This document shows, piece by piece, positions 47,993 to 60,829 of a DNA stretch of 64,000 nt. The DNA lies in assembly GCF_003814515.1 (NCBI RefSeq), contig NZ_RKQJ01000001.1, forward strand, positions 186,001 to 250,000. The letters are read 5' to 3'. A program made the translations under genes and the position numbers. The stretch is from Salinicoccus roseus. GTDB lineage: Bacteria > Bacillota > Bacilli > Staphylococcales > Salinicoccaceae. Under the pieces are notes generated by a model that saw only the letters and a list, made by a program, of their open reading frames with translations, searched no databases and was not told the DNA's origin. Positions within the stretch are counted from its first letter, which is position 1. The number at the start of each line of letters is the position of its first letter.

Positions 47993-48577
47993 CTACATGA
48001 ATGTGATTTTAGATTCTGTACCATCCATTATACGTTTAATGTTGGAGATATGTCTAACGACAATGACTACAGCGATGATGAAGGAGAATGCAATCAGCAG
48101 CGGATCCCTGAATGCCAGCGAAAGAATAAAGAATAAAACGGCACTCACTATGCTGGACAGGGATACATACTTGCTGAGCTTCAGCGTTATCAGAAAAGCG
48201 GCCAGGAGCATGATGAAGAGCAGGGGATTGTATGCCAGTACGGCACCTGCACTGGTAGCGACTGCCTTGCCACCCCTGAACTTGAGGAATATGGAGTAGA
48301 CATGGCCGATGGCCGCCACAAGGCCGGGAATGAATATATGCATATCCACGTTGAGGAGCATCGCTGCAACCACTGGAAGTGCCCCCTTGAACATATCCAG
48401 GAGCAGCACGACGATGCCTGCCTTCTTCCCAAGGATCCTGAAGGTGTTTGTGGTGCCTATATTGCCGCTGCCATGCTGTCTGAGGTCGATCTTATAGAAC
48501 CACAAGCCGATGAGCAGGCTGAATGGCGTGGAACCCAGGAGATAGCTCAAGACCAGGAGTATTATGATCGTTTCCAT
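47993..48577 (-). CDS. plsY: Glycerol-3-phosphate acyltransferase PlsY
   Basis: The 194-residue membrane enzyme transfers an acyl group from acyl-phosphate to glycerol-3-phosphate, the first step of phospholipid synthesis. Five hydrophobic helices and the PlsY motifs SGNIGTTNTFR, LDMFKGALPV and KFRGGKAVATSAG are present. The ATG has AAAGGGG upstream. The FapR-like operator lies just 13 bases upstream of the ATG. The gene is divergent from parE. Confidence 0.95.
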   Translation of the reverse strand: METIIILLVLSYLLGSTPFSLLIGLWFYKIDLRQHGSGNIGTTNTFRILGKKAGIVVLLLDMFKGALPVVAAMLLNVDMHIFIPGLVAAIGHVYSIFLKFRGGKAVATSAGAVLAYNPLLFIMLLAAFLITLKLSKYVSLSSIVSAVLFFILSLAFRDPLLIAFSFIIAVVIVVRHISNIKRIMDGTESKITFM

Positions 48578-48589
48578 TTAAAAACCCCT

Positions 48590-48606
48590 TTATTATCAGG
48601 TACTAA
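48590..48606 (-). promoter_or_regulatory. FapR-like operator upstream of plsY
   Basis: On the plsY strand the sequence reads TTAGTACCTGATAATAA, which I recall as nearly the TTAGTACCTGATACTAA form of the FapR consensus, one base off. It lies directly upstream of the plsY ribosome-binding site. FapR is the malonyl-CoA-responsive repressor of lipid synthesis in Bacillus and Staphylococcus. Confidence 0.65.
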
Positions 48607-48607
48607 C

Positions 48608-48658
48608 AGTTTACCATAAATTTTTAATGGGGTATAATAAAATATAGTTTACCATAAA
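48608..48658. repeat. 13-bp direct repeat in the plsY-parE intergenic region
   Basis: AGTTTACCATAAA occurs at 48608-48620 and again at 48646-48658. The second copy also pairs with GTAAACTA just downstream (inverted repeat). TTTACC at 48610 with TATAAT at 48633-48638 (17-base spacing) is a possible parE promoter that includes the first copy. Confidence 0.6.
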
Positions 48659-48759
48659 ATTATTATGTAAACTATTAGTGTTATATGCAATATGAATACA
48701 TTGATTATGGTTGCAATCCTCACGCTTTTGTATAAAAATAGAACATGAGATAAAAATAA

Positions 48760-53176
<4,417 letters not shown>

Positions 53177-53255
53177 TCCGAATAGTCCAATTTTCAATTC
53201 GGCCTTTAAAGCGGTTTCCCAAATGATATAATACATTTATATCAGGAGGTGCTTT

Positions 53256-54722
53256 ATGGATTTTGAAGGAATTGTACCAGATTGGTTCAAAAGTTTTGTC
53301 GACATAGGAAACACCCTGCTGTGGGGTGACTTCCTCATCGGGCTGCTTATTCTTGCAGGTCTTTATTTTTCCATCAGCTCGAGGTTTGTACAGTTCAGAT
53401 GGTTCAAAGAGATGTTCAAGGTCATTACCGAAAAACCGGAGACGCTGCCTGACGGCAGGAAGGGGATCGCCCCTTTCCAGGCATTTGCAATCAGTGCCGC
53501 TTCACGCGTCGGCACCGGCAACATCGCAGGTGTAGCGACGGCCATCGTGCTCGGCGGTCCCGGCGCGATATTCTGGATGTGGCTGATCGCGTTCTTCGGC
53601 GCAGCGACCGCATTCTTCGAATCCACGCTTGCACAGGTATATAAAGTGAAGGATGAGGAGGGCGGTTTCCGTGGGGGCCCGGCCTACTACATGGAGAAGG
53701 GCCTCAACCAGAGATGGCTCGGACTGTTCTTCGCGGTGCTGATCACAATCACATTCGCATTCGTCTTCAACGGGCTGCAGGCGAACACCATCGCCCATGC
53801 CTATCAAGAGGCATTCAACCTCGACAGGTGGGTGGTCGGACTCGTCATCGCAATCTTCACGGCCATCGTCATCTTCGGCGGGGCCCGGACCATTGCGAAT
53901 GTGGCCGGCTATATAGTCCCGGTCATGGCGGTCATCTATCTGCTGGTCGTCTTCGTGATCCTCATCATCAACTACGACCAGATCATTCCGATGCTGACGG
54001 CCATCGTCACAAACGCGTTCGGCATCCGGGAAGTCTTTGGTGGTGCACTCGGTGCAGCGATACTGAACGGCTTCCAGCGGGGGCTGTTCTCGAATGAAGC
54101 GGGTATGGGTTCTGCACCCAATGCCGCCGCATCCGCTGCGGTCAGCCACCCTGTCAAGCAGGGGCTGATCCAGGCGCTCGGCGTGTTCTTCGATACGATG
54201 ATCGTCTGTACGGCAACGGCCATCCTGATCCTGATGTATACGGATCTGAGCTATGGAGCAGACGCACTCCAGGGCATCCAGGTGACACAGGCGGCGATGT
54301 CGGAGCAGATCGGCTCCTTCGGGGCGACCTTCATCGCGATCGTCATCCTGCTCTTCGCCTACAGTTCCATCCTCGGGAACTACTTCTACGGTCAGAGCAA
54401 CCTGAACTACATCAAGGAGAACCGGGTGGTTCTGCTTATATTCAAGGCGCTCGTGGTCGTCATGGTCTTCATCGGTGCGGTGATGGACCTTGAGACGGCC
54501 TGGGCGACAGCGGACATGTTCATGGCACTCATGGCGGTGACCAACCTTGTCGCGGTATTCGGACTGAGCCATATCGTCTGGCAGGTTGCAGCCGACTATA
54601 AGGCGCAGCTGAAAACGGGTGTGAATCCCGTCTTCCAGACGAACAACATCAAAGCCGACCTTTCGGAAGTCGATGAATGGGGCGAGAACCGATACGCCTA
54701 TCGTAATGAAGAAAGGCCATAA
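53256..54722 (+). CDS. AGCS-family sodium:alanine/glycine symporter
   Basis: The 488-residue protein has about 10-11 transmembrane helices and the AGCS signatures RVGTGNIAGVATAIVLGGPGAIFWMW, GGFRGGPAYYMEKGLNQRW and FSNEAGMGSAPNAAASA. It takes up alanine or glycine with Na+. TATAAT at 53227-53232 is a possible -10, but the -35 is weak. The ATG at 53256 has AGGAGG seven bases upstream. S. aureus has the same type of gene after parC. Confidence 0.92.
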   Translation: MDFEGIVPDWFKSFVDIGNTLLWGDFLIGLLILAGLYFSISSRFVQFRWFKEMFKVITEKPETLPDGRKGIAPFQAFAISAASRVGTGNIAGVATAIVLGGPGAIFWMWLIAFFGAATAFFESTLAQVYKVKDEEGGFRGGPAYYMEKGLNQRWLGLFFAVLITITFAFVFNGLQANTIAHAYQEAFNLDRWVVGLVIAIFTAIVIFGGARTIANVAGYIVPVMAVIYLLVVFVILIINYDQIIPMLTAIVTNAFGIREVFGGALGAAILNGFQRGLFSNEAGMGSAPNAAASAAVSHPVKQGLIQALGVFFDTMIVCTATAILILMYTDLSYGADALQGIQVTQAAMSEQIGSFGATFIAIVILLFAYSSILGNYFYGQSNLNYIKENRVVLLIFKALVVVMVFIGAVMDLETAWATADMFMALMAVTNLVAVFGLSHIVWQVAADYKAQLKTGVNPVFQTNNIKADLSEVDEWGENRYAYRNEERP

Positions 54723-54735
54723 AAGGCACATAATA

Positions 54736-54765
54736 AAAAGAGCAGACCATATGGTCTGCTCTTTT
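54736..54765. terminator. Bidirectional terminator (30-bp perfect palindrome)
   Basis: AAAAGAGCAGACCAT is followed at once by its exact reverse complement. The A- and T-runs on both sides terminate the symporter gene and the opposing DUF1002 gene. Confidence 0.93.
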
Positions 54766-55719
54766 CTAGTTGAAGAGTGATCTGAAGAAGGAGACGATGC
54801 TTGAGAAGAAATCGGATGCCGCCTTCTTGAATGATTCCCAGGCGCTCGATTCCTGTATATCCTGTCCAATCTCCTCAGCCTGATCGGCTGCATTCTGGAA
54901 TGCTTCACTCGAAGTGATCTGATCGAGGAGGTTCTGGGCGCTGTCCTTCAGCCGTTCGGCCTCCTCGCTCTGGAAGATGCCGGAGTCCTGTATCTGGATG
55001 ATGATGACGACGATCCTGTCGATCTGATCCTGTGACAGCAGGCCGTCGAGGCCGTTGGCCGCCATCTGCTCATCGACGATATCCCTGATCTCCTGCTCCG
55101 TCAGGTCGCCGCCCTGGTTGATGACTTCAATTTTGATGTCGGTGATCATCTTGTTCAGCTGCTCTTGTGAGAACCCTTCGACATTGCTGTTCTCCTCGGA
55201 GATGCCGGAGATCGTCTCAAGTTCCTCCTGGGAGTTCTGTGTACGCTCGGTATCTATGGCTTCCCCCTGTGATTCGTATGCCTTGTAGATGCCGGAGAGG
55301 GCACTTTCACCGGTGACATCCTCGGCCGCTCCGATGACCACTTCCGCATCGGTGATGCCGGAAGTCAGCAGTGCATTCTTGTATGTCTCCTCGGTGATTT
55401 CAGTGATGTCCCCCATGCTCTCATCCACGGTGATGTCGAGGCCATGGCCTTCGGATTCCTGGATGATGCGGATGCTCGATTTGAGCACCTCATTGCTGTA
55501 GTCCTTGCCGATATACTGCTGTACATCCTCGCTGTAGACATATTCGACCTTGTCGCTCTCCTCGGTGCCGAGTATTTCACGTGTCGCATCAAGCAGCTGC
55601 TGGTCGCTCTCAAGCGCTGCGCCATACACTGTGACCGCTTCCTCCCATTCCGAAGCCGCCTGGGCCGGAACTGGCACCAGCAGCATGAGCATCATTGCCA
55701 AAAGTAATATTTTTTTCAT
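54766..55719 (-). CDS. Secreted DUF1002 (YpuA-like) protein
   Basis: The 317-residue protein has a clear signal peptide (MKKILLLAMMLMLLVPVPAQA, then cleavage before AS) and no other membrane segment, so it should be exported. The body is DUF1002-like, with DITVDESMGDITEITEETYKNALLTSGITDA and the C-terminal helical part rich in Glu, Gln and Ser. The family's function is unknown; B. subtilis YpuA is a recalled relative. Start ATG 55719 or the ATG at 55722 are both possible, nine or six bases after GAGGG. Confidence 0.8.
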   Translation of the reverse strand: MKKILLLAMMLMLLVPVPAQAASEWEEAVTVYGAALESDQQLLDATREILGTEESDKVEYVYSEDVQQYIGKDYSNEVLKSSIRIIQESEGHGLDITVDESMGDITEITEETYKNALLTSGITDAEVVIGAAEDVTGESALSGIYKAYESQGEAIDTERTQNSQEELETISGISEENSNVEGFSQEQLNKMITDIKIEVINQGGDLTEQEIRDIVDEQMAANGLDGLLSQDQIDRIVVIIIQIQDSGIFQSEEAERLKDSAQNLLDQITSSEAFQNAADQAEEIGQDIQESSAWESFKKAASDFFSSIVSFFRSLFN

Positions 55720-55875
55720 CATTTCAATCCCTCATTCCTTATATATATTTTACTATATAAGCATACGGCACCACAATTTTTTATCCTCCATGGAATGATG
55801 GGGAGATATTATTTCTTTATTAATTTCTAAAAACCGGTTAAAATGATTTGATAGATTGATGACAGGAGCATGATT

Positions 55876-56886
55876 ATGGACAATGAATACAGACGTTCCG
55901 ACAGACCGCAGCCCGAAGGGCGGAAGCGGCGCATCCGGAAGCGGGCGCTCATTCCGCTCATACTGCTCGCGGTGCTCGTCGGCACAATCCTATATGTATA
56001 CTTCTCATACCAGTCCGGTCTCGATATCGCACGCGACAACGGGGTTGAACAGGAGGAGATGGAATTCAACGGGGCGGATGACAACGACGGCAAAAAGAAC
56101 ATCCTGCTGCTCGGCGCCGACCGCGAGGTGGATGGTGCCCAGCGGACGGACGTCATCATGCTGGCCCAGTATGACTACATGAACAAGGAAATGAAGATGG
56201 TCTCTCTCATGCGGGATATATACGTGGAGATCCCCGGCTTCCAGAGCTATAAGATCAATTCCGTCTACTCCCTCGGGGGTGTCGAACTGCTCAGGCAGAC
56301 CATCCAGCAGAACTTCGGCATCGAAGTCGAGGAATATGCAGTCATCGACTACCAGGCCTTCGAATCGGTCGTTGATGTGATCAATAAGGACGGCATCATG
56401 ATCGATGTTGAAAAGGACATGTCGGAGAAGATAGATACCGAACTGAAGCAGGGGGAACAGCGCCTTGGAGGGGAAGATCTTCTTGCCTATGCCCGGTTCC
56501 GCCAGGATGCAGAGGGTGACTTCGGCCGTGTGAGACGCCAGCAGCAGGTGATCAATGCAGTCAAGGACGAGGCGCTGACTTTGGGCAGCATACTCAAGCT
56601 TCCGAAAATTGCGGGCACCGGAATGGGTCACGTCAATACGAGCATGAGCGATGGGGAACTGTACCGGATGATGGCCTCCTTCCTGATACGGGGCGATAAG
56701 GACATCCCGACACTCACCGTGCCTGTGGAAGATACGTACCAGTTCATGGACACGCCGCACGCCGGAAATGTCATCGATCTTGACTTCGAAGCGAACAGCC
56801 AAGCGATTCATGACTTCTTTGAAGCGGATGCAGAGGATCCGGATGCCGGAGAGCCGACCCGAGAGGAACCGGCAGCGAATGAATAG
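55876..56886 (+). CDS. LytR-CpsA-Psr family wall-polymer ligase (MsrR-like)
   Basis: The 336-residue protein has a short basic cytoplasmic tail (RKRRIRKR), one transmembrane segment (about 28-46) and an extracellular LCP domain. Motifs for pyrophosphate and metal binding are NILLLGADREVDGAQRTDVIML, SLMRDIYVEIPGF, KINSVYSLGGVELL and RFRQDAEGDFGRVRRQQ. LCP enzymes attach wall teichoic acid or other anionic polymers to peptidoglycan. The ATG at 55876 has AGGAG seven bases upstream. The C-terminal tail is Glu/Asp-rich. S. aureus msrR lies in a similar neighbourhood. Confidence 0.93.
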   Translation: MDNEYRRSDRPQPEGRKRRIRKRALIPLILLAVLVGTILYVYFSYQSGLDIARDNGVEQEEMEFNGADDNDGKKNILLLGADREVDGAQRTDVIMLAQYDYMNKEMKMVSLMRDIYVEIPGFQSYKINSVYSLGGVELLRQTIQQNFGIEVEEYAVIDYQAFESVVDVINKDGIMIDVEKDMSEKIDTELKQGEQRLGGEDLLAYARFRQDAEGDFGRVRRQQQVINAVKDEALTLGSILKLPKIAGTGMGHVNTSMSDGELYRMMASFLIRGDKDIPTLTVPVEDTYQFMDTPHAGNVIDLDFEANSQAIHDFFEADAEDPDAGEPTREEPAANE

Positions 56887-56891
56887 AAAAT

Positions 56892-56921
56892 AAAAAGGAT
56901 GGCGGTTACGCCATCCTTTTT
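56892..56921. terminator. Bidirectional terminator after the LCP gene
   Basis: AAAAAGGATGGCG, loop GTTA, CGCCATCCTTTTT. It stands between the LCP gene and the convergent cation-efflux gene and uses the same GGCG-GTTA-CGCC tip as the terminator at 42535. Confidence 0.93.
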
Positions 56922-56927
56922 TTCGTG

Positions 56928-57926
56928 CTAATATTTCGGTTTCCTGTCGAGGTCGTCCTGGGTCTTCGGCCATGTACGCTTGCCGTCATTCAGTTCGAAC
57001 TCCATATTCACATCCGTCACGTGCTGCTGCTTCAGGATCAGTTTTTCTATCTCATCCCTGATCCTGTTGACCTCCCTGGAAGTGAGATTCGGGTCGATTT
57101 CGGCGACGACTTCCGCGTGGAGGTTGTCGCCTTCCTTCATGACGAAGAGCTTTCTGATGTCCTTTATCTCATCGTGGCGCAGAACGATCTGTGAGACCCG
57201 TTCCTCCATGCGCGGGTCATGTTCTCCAAGTGCCCCGGCTGCATTCTCCATGAAGATCTTATAGACGATATAGAACATCGCCAGGCCGATGAGGACCGAA
57301 GCGATCCCTTCACTCTGCGAGAATCCTGTGAAGCGGGCGACGAGGATTGCGATGATTGCAAATATCGCACCCCCTGTGGCGACAGCATCCTCGAGGAAGA
57401 CGAGTTTTGTGGCCGGCTTGGCCCTGTCCATATTGGCGAAGCTCGTCGTTATCGGCTTCAGGCCGTCATAGGGCATGTCCGCCTGCTGGAGCAGCTCCTT
57501 TCCGGCCTTATAGAGCACGAATGTCTCGAGTACCGCTGCGATGGCGAGGACGCCGATGTTGATCAGCAGCATGGTCGTATCGGTCTCTACAGGCAGGGGT
57601 TCCAGAATGTGGTGGAGACCCTCCCTTACCGTCTCGTAGGCGAGGATGCCGACGATGATGACTGCAAAGAGCAGGACGAGGTTCACCAGACGGCCGAAGC
57701 CGAAGGGGAAGCGCTCGGTGGGTGCCTTTTTCGACAGCCCGGAACCTATGAAGACGAAAAGCTGGTTGAGCGCATCGCCGATCGAGTGCATCATTTCGGC
57801 GAACATCGCGACGTTGGCCGTCAGGATGAAGGCTACACCTTTGAGCCCTGCGATGAAGAAGTTGACGATGGAAGCGGTGAGGGAGGCCATGCTCCCTTTT
57901 TTAAGTAATGCGATGATATCCTTCAA
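56928..57926 (-). CDS. CDF-family cation efflux protein
   Basis: The 332-residue protein has six predicted transmembrane helices and a cytoplasmic C-terminal domain typical of cation diffusion facilitators. TM2 has MMHSIGDALNQL (the metal His and Asp), and TM5 has the second His/Asp-type pair in FLEDAVATGG. The likely cargo is Zn2+, Mn2+, Fe2+ or a related ion, exported against protons. I place the start at TTG 57926 because AGGAGG lies eight bases upstream; an ATG at 57971 gives 15 more residues but lacks a site. Confidence 0.87.
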   Translation of the reverse strand: MKDIIALLKKGSMASLTASIVNFFIAGLKGVAFILTANVAMFAEMMHSIGDALNQLFVFIGSGLSKKAPTERFPFGFGRLVNLVLLFAVIIVGILAYETVREGLHHILEPLPVETDTTMLLINIGVLAIAAVLETFVLYKAGKELLQQADMPYDGLKPITTSFANMDRAKPATKLVFLEDAVATGGAIFAIIAILVARFTGFSQSEGIASVLIGLAMFYIVYKIFMENAAGALGEHDPRMEERVSQIVLRHDEIKDIRKLFVMKEGDNLHAEVVAEIDPNLTSREVNRIRDEIEKLILKQQHVTDVNMEFELNDGKRTWPKTQDDLDRKPKY

Positions 57927-58057
57927 TGAGTGTTCCTCCTTTTTCTCTGTAAAGGTTTTATAATGTCCCATACCCAATTGGCACGCATTTACTTATGAAT
58001 GCAGGAGATTCGTGTCTATCCGGATGGATTCTGTGATATGATGAATATACGGATGTG

Positions 58058-58070
58058 CGAACATATGTTC
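58058..58070. promoter_or_regulatory. LexA (SOS) box upstream of the Y-family polymerase gene
   Basis: CGAACATATGTTC, followed by T, matches the Gram-positive SOS box (CGAACATATGTTCG) at 13 of 14 bases. It ends about 16 bases before the ATG, so LexA would block the promoter or early elongation. Confidence 0.85.
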
Positions 58071-58086
58071 TGTATGGAGGGATGAC

Positions 58087-59349
58087 ATGTACAATTATCA
58101 TATCTGTCCGCAGCGCCATGTATTATGCGTCGATCAGAAAAGCTTCTTCGCCAGTGTCTCATGCATTTTGAAGGGGCTCGATCCCATGACGGCCAAACTT
58201 GCTGTGGTGGCGGATACGAAAAGCCTCGGCTCCGTAGTGCTTGCGGCTACACCGGAACTGAAGAAGCTCGGCATAAAGACGGGGTCCAGGCTGTTTGAAA
58301 TACCGGCCCGCCGCGACATATACATCATCAATCCGTCGATGAAGACATATCTGGACTATTCGGCAAGGATTACGGAAATCGCCCTGAAATATGTGGCGCC
58401 GGAAGATTTCCATCAATACTCCGTTGATGAGTTTTTCATGGATGTGACGGAAAGCTACCGCATATTCGAGGATTCACCCTATGCTCTGGCCAAGCAGCTC
58501 AAGAAGGAAGTATATGAAGAGACGGGGATCGACTGTGCAATCGGCGTCGGGGATAACATGCTGCTCAGCAAACTGTCCCTGGATATCGAGGCGAAGCGGA
58601 TGCCGGACGGCATTGCAGAGTGGCGCTATCATGATGTGCCCCGGAAGCTCTGGCCCATCAAGCCGCTCAGGAATTTCTGGGGGATCAACAGAAGGAGTGA
58701 GGTCAAGCTTAATGAACGGGGGATATTCTCCATCGGGGATCTTGCACGCTATCCGGTGGTCCATCTGAAGCGGGACTTCGGGGTCATCGGTGTGGACTGG
58801 CACCTCCATGCCAACGGAATCGACTTCAGCCTCATCCGCGAAAAGCACGCCATCCATTCCCCATCGATCGCAAAGAGCCAGATACTGATGCGGGACTACC
58901 GTTTCGATGAAATATATGTGGTGCTGCTGGAACACGTGGACGAAGTCACCCACCGTCTGAGGCTGGCGGGGAGACTGGCACGGACGATCCAGTTTGCCGT
59001 GGGGACTGCAGAAGGCAGGATATACCGCAAGCAGTTCACAGTCCGGGAAGGGACGGATGACGGGGATGTCATCATGCGGGGGATATGGAAGGCGCTTCAG
59101 GCACTTGCCGATCCCCATGCCCGGTACCGCACCTTGAGCGTCACGCTGACGAACTTCATTCCAGGATATGCGCGGCAGATTTCACTGTTTGATGACGTGG
59201 AGGCTGTCGAAAGGCGGGAAAGGCTGTTGAGGACCGTGGATAACCTCAAGGTGAAGTACGGGCAGCTGAGTGTCATGCGTGCCCTCAGCTGTACGGAAGC
59301 CTCGACTCTGAAACTGAGGGATGGGTTGATTGCAGGGCATAAAAGATAG
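58087..59349 (+). CDS. Y-family DNA polymerase (UvrX/UmuC-like)
   Basis: The 420-residue product is a translesion polymerase. The palm acids are visible in LCVDQKSFFASVSCI and HQYSVDEFFMDVT, and the central part has the IGVGDNMLLSKLSLD helix-hairpin-helix region. The little-finger domain and a C-terminal ISLFDD motif, which resembles a beta-clamp-binding box (QISLF), complete the family pattern. It is probably an error-prone SOS polymerase, as indicated by the LexA box upstream. The ATG has GGAGGGATG upstream. S. aureus has a similar gene near msrR and femAB. Confidence 0.92.
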   Translation: MYNYHICPQRHVLCVDQKSFFASVSCILKGLDPMTAKLAVVADTKSLGSVVLAATPELKKLGIKTGSRLFEIPARRDIYIINPSMKTYLDYSARITEIALKYVAPEDFHQYSVDEFFMDVTESYRIFEDSPYALAKQLKKEVYEETGIDCAIGVGDNMLLSKLSLDIEAKRMPDGIAEWRYHDVPRKLWPIKPLRNFWGINRRSEVKLNERGIFSIGDLARYPVVHLKRDFGVIGVDWHLHANGIDFSLIREKHAIHSPSIAKSQILMRDYRFDEIYVVLLEHVDEVTHRLRLAGRLARTIQFAVGTAEGRIYRKQFTVREGTDDGDVIMRGIWKALQALADPHARYRTLSVTLTNFIPGYARQISLFDDVEAVERRERLLRTVDNLKVKYGQLSVMRALSCTEASTLKLRDGLIAGHKR

Positions 59350-59561
59350 CAGGCAGTCGGGCATAGATTGGGGCAGAAAGGGTATAATGGACATTGGAAG
59401 CAGGGATGGATGGCGCATCATAATAGATGGACGGTGCCAGTCCGTCCTCCAAGTGATATAATACATAGGACTATGCTTAAATCATTCACTAATTATGGAG
59501 ATACTACAGCAAATCTGATAATATAAGCAAAGTATTAAAATTAGTTGACAGGAGTGCCAAT
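59350..59561 (+). other. 212-base gap before femA
   Basis: The gap between the polymerase and femA has two TATAAT elements (59383-59388 and 59457-59462) without good -35 partners, and a hairpin GGACGG-N7-CCGTCC at 59429-59447 without a T-run. TTATGG at 59493-59498 with GATAAT at 59517-59522 (18-base spacing) is a weak promoter candidate. No coding frame is convincing here. Confidence 0.4.
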
Positions 59562-60821
59562 ATGCAATTTACAGAGTTGACCACTGAGGAATTCGATCAT
59601 TTCACCCGGACCCGCTTCAGTCATTTTACACAGACGGAGGACAACTACCGCCTGAAGGTGGAGCAGGGTGTTGAAACCTACCTTGTCGGTGTGAAGGACG
59701 GAGAAGCGGTCAGGGCTGCCTGCCTCATTACGCTGACCCCGGTGATGAAAGTATTCAAATATGCCTACAGCAACCGGGGGCCGGTGATGGACTATACAGA
59801 CAAGCAGGTGTTCGATACGTTCTTTGAGGGGCTCCAAAGGTTTCTGAAACCCAAGAAGGTCATGTATGCAAGGATCGACCCATATGAAGTGCTCAGGGAA
59901 CGGGATCATGACGGCAAGATCCTCAAGGACCGGGGCAACCAGCACATCTTCGATCATTTCGAGGCACAGGGGTTCAGGCATGATGGATTTACGGTAGGAT
60001 TCGATCCGGTCATCCAGATCAGATGGCATTCGGTACTCGATCTCTCGGGAAAGGATCCGAAGACGCTCCTGAATGATATGGACAGCCTTCGGAAGCGGAA
60101 CATCAAGAAGGCCCAGAAGCATGGCCTGCATGTACGCTATCTGGAGCTCGATGAGATTGATGTGTTCAGGAAGTTCATGAAGGATACATCCGAAATGAAA
60201 TCATTCGTCGACCGCGATGATGCCTACTACATCAGCAGGAAGAAGCATTTCGGCGACAACGTCATCATCCCGCTTGTATACGTCAATCTCGACGAATACA
60301 CGGAATCGATTGCCAAGGACCGCGATGGTCTCGTCAAAAATATCGAAAAGGCCGAGAAGGATCTGGAGAAGGACCCATCCAACAGCAAGGCCGAGAAGAA
60401 GATCAAGAATTTCGGCGACCAGCTGAAGAACATAGAGGATAAGCTTGCCGAAGGGAAAGAGCTCCGTGAGACCCATGGTGAGGAGCTGCCGATTGCGAGT
60501 GCATACTATTTCATCACACCGCATGAAGTGGTCTATCTTGCCGGGGGCAGCGACAATGCCTTCAGGCATTTTGCAGGAAGCTATCTGATACAATGGCATA
60601 TGATCAACTATGCACTCGAACATGGCATCGATCTATACAATTTCTATGGCATCAGCGGAGACTTCTCCGAAGAAGCGGAAGACTACGGTGTCATACAGTT
60701 CAAGAAAGGTTTCAATGCTGCCGTGTATGAGTATGTCGGAGATTTCATCAAGCCGATCAATGCGCCGGCCTATAAGGCCTATCAGGCGCTCACGAAAATA
60801 CGGAAGCAGATTGGGAGGTAG
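59562..60821 (+). CDS. femA: FemA-type aminoacyltransferase
   Basis: The 419-residue product closely follows S. aureus FemA, which adds the second and third glycines to the pentaglycine bridge of lipid II. Matching segments are SHFTQTEDNYRLKVEQGVETYLVGVKDG, PVMKVFKYAYSNRGPVMDY, ARIDPYEVL, FDPVIQIRWHSVLDL, SLRKRNIKKA and LYNFYGISGDFSEEAEDYGV. An antiparallel coiled-coil arm (about residues 245-305) separates the two GNAT-like domains. The ATG has AGGAG upstream. femB begins eight bases after the stop. Confidence 0.95.
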   Translation: MQFTELTTEEFDHFTRTRFSHFTQTEDNYRLKVEQGVETYLVGVKDGEAVRAACLITLTPVMKVFKYAYSNRGPVMDYTDKQVFDTFFEGLQRFLKPKKVMYARIDPYEVLRERDHDGKILKDRGNQHIFDHFEAQGFRHDGFTVGFDPVIQIRWHSVLDLSGKDPKTLLNDMDSLRKRNIKKAQKHGLHVRYLELDEIDVFRKFMKDTSEMKSFVDRDDAYYISRKKHFGDNVIIPLVYVNLDEYTESIAKDRDGLVKNIEKAEKDLEKDPSNSKAEKKIKNFGDQLKNIEDKLAEGKELRETHGEELPIASAYYFITPHEVVYLAGGSDNAFRHFAGSYLIQWHMINYALEHGIDLYNFYGISGDFSEEAEDYGVIQFKKGFNAAVYEYVGDFIKPINAPAYKAYQALTKIRKQIGR

Positions 60822-60829
60822 GAATACGG

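Noticed and set aside
59362-59388. TATAAT at 59383 as a femA promoter with TTGGGG
   Set aside because: The spacing to the only nearby -35-like element is 9 bases, too short for a standard promoter.
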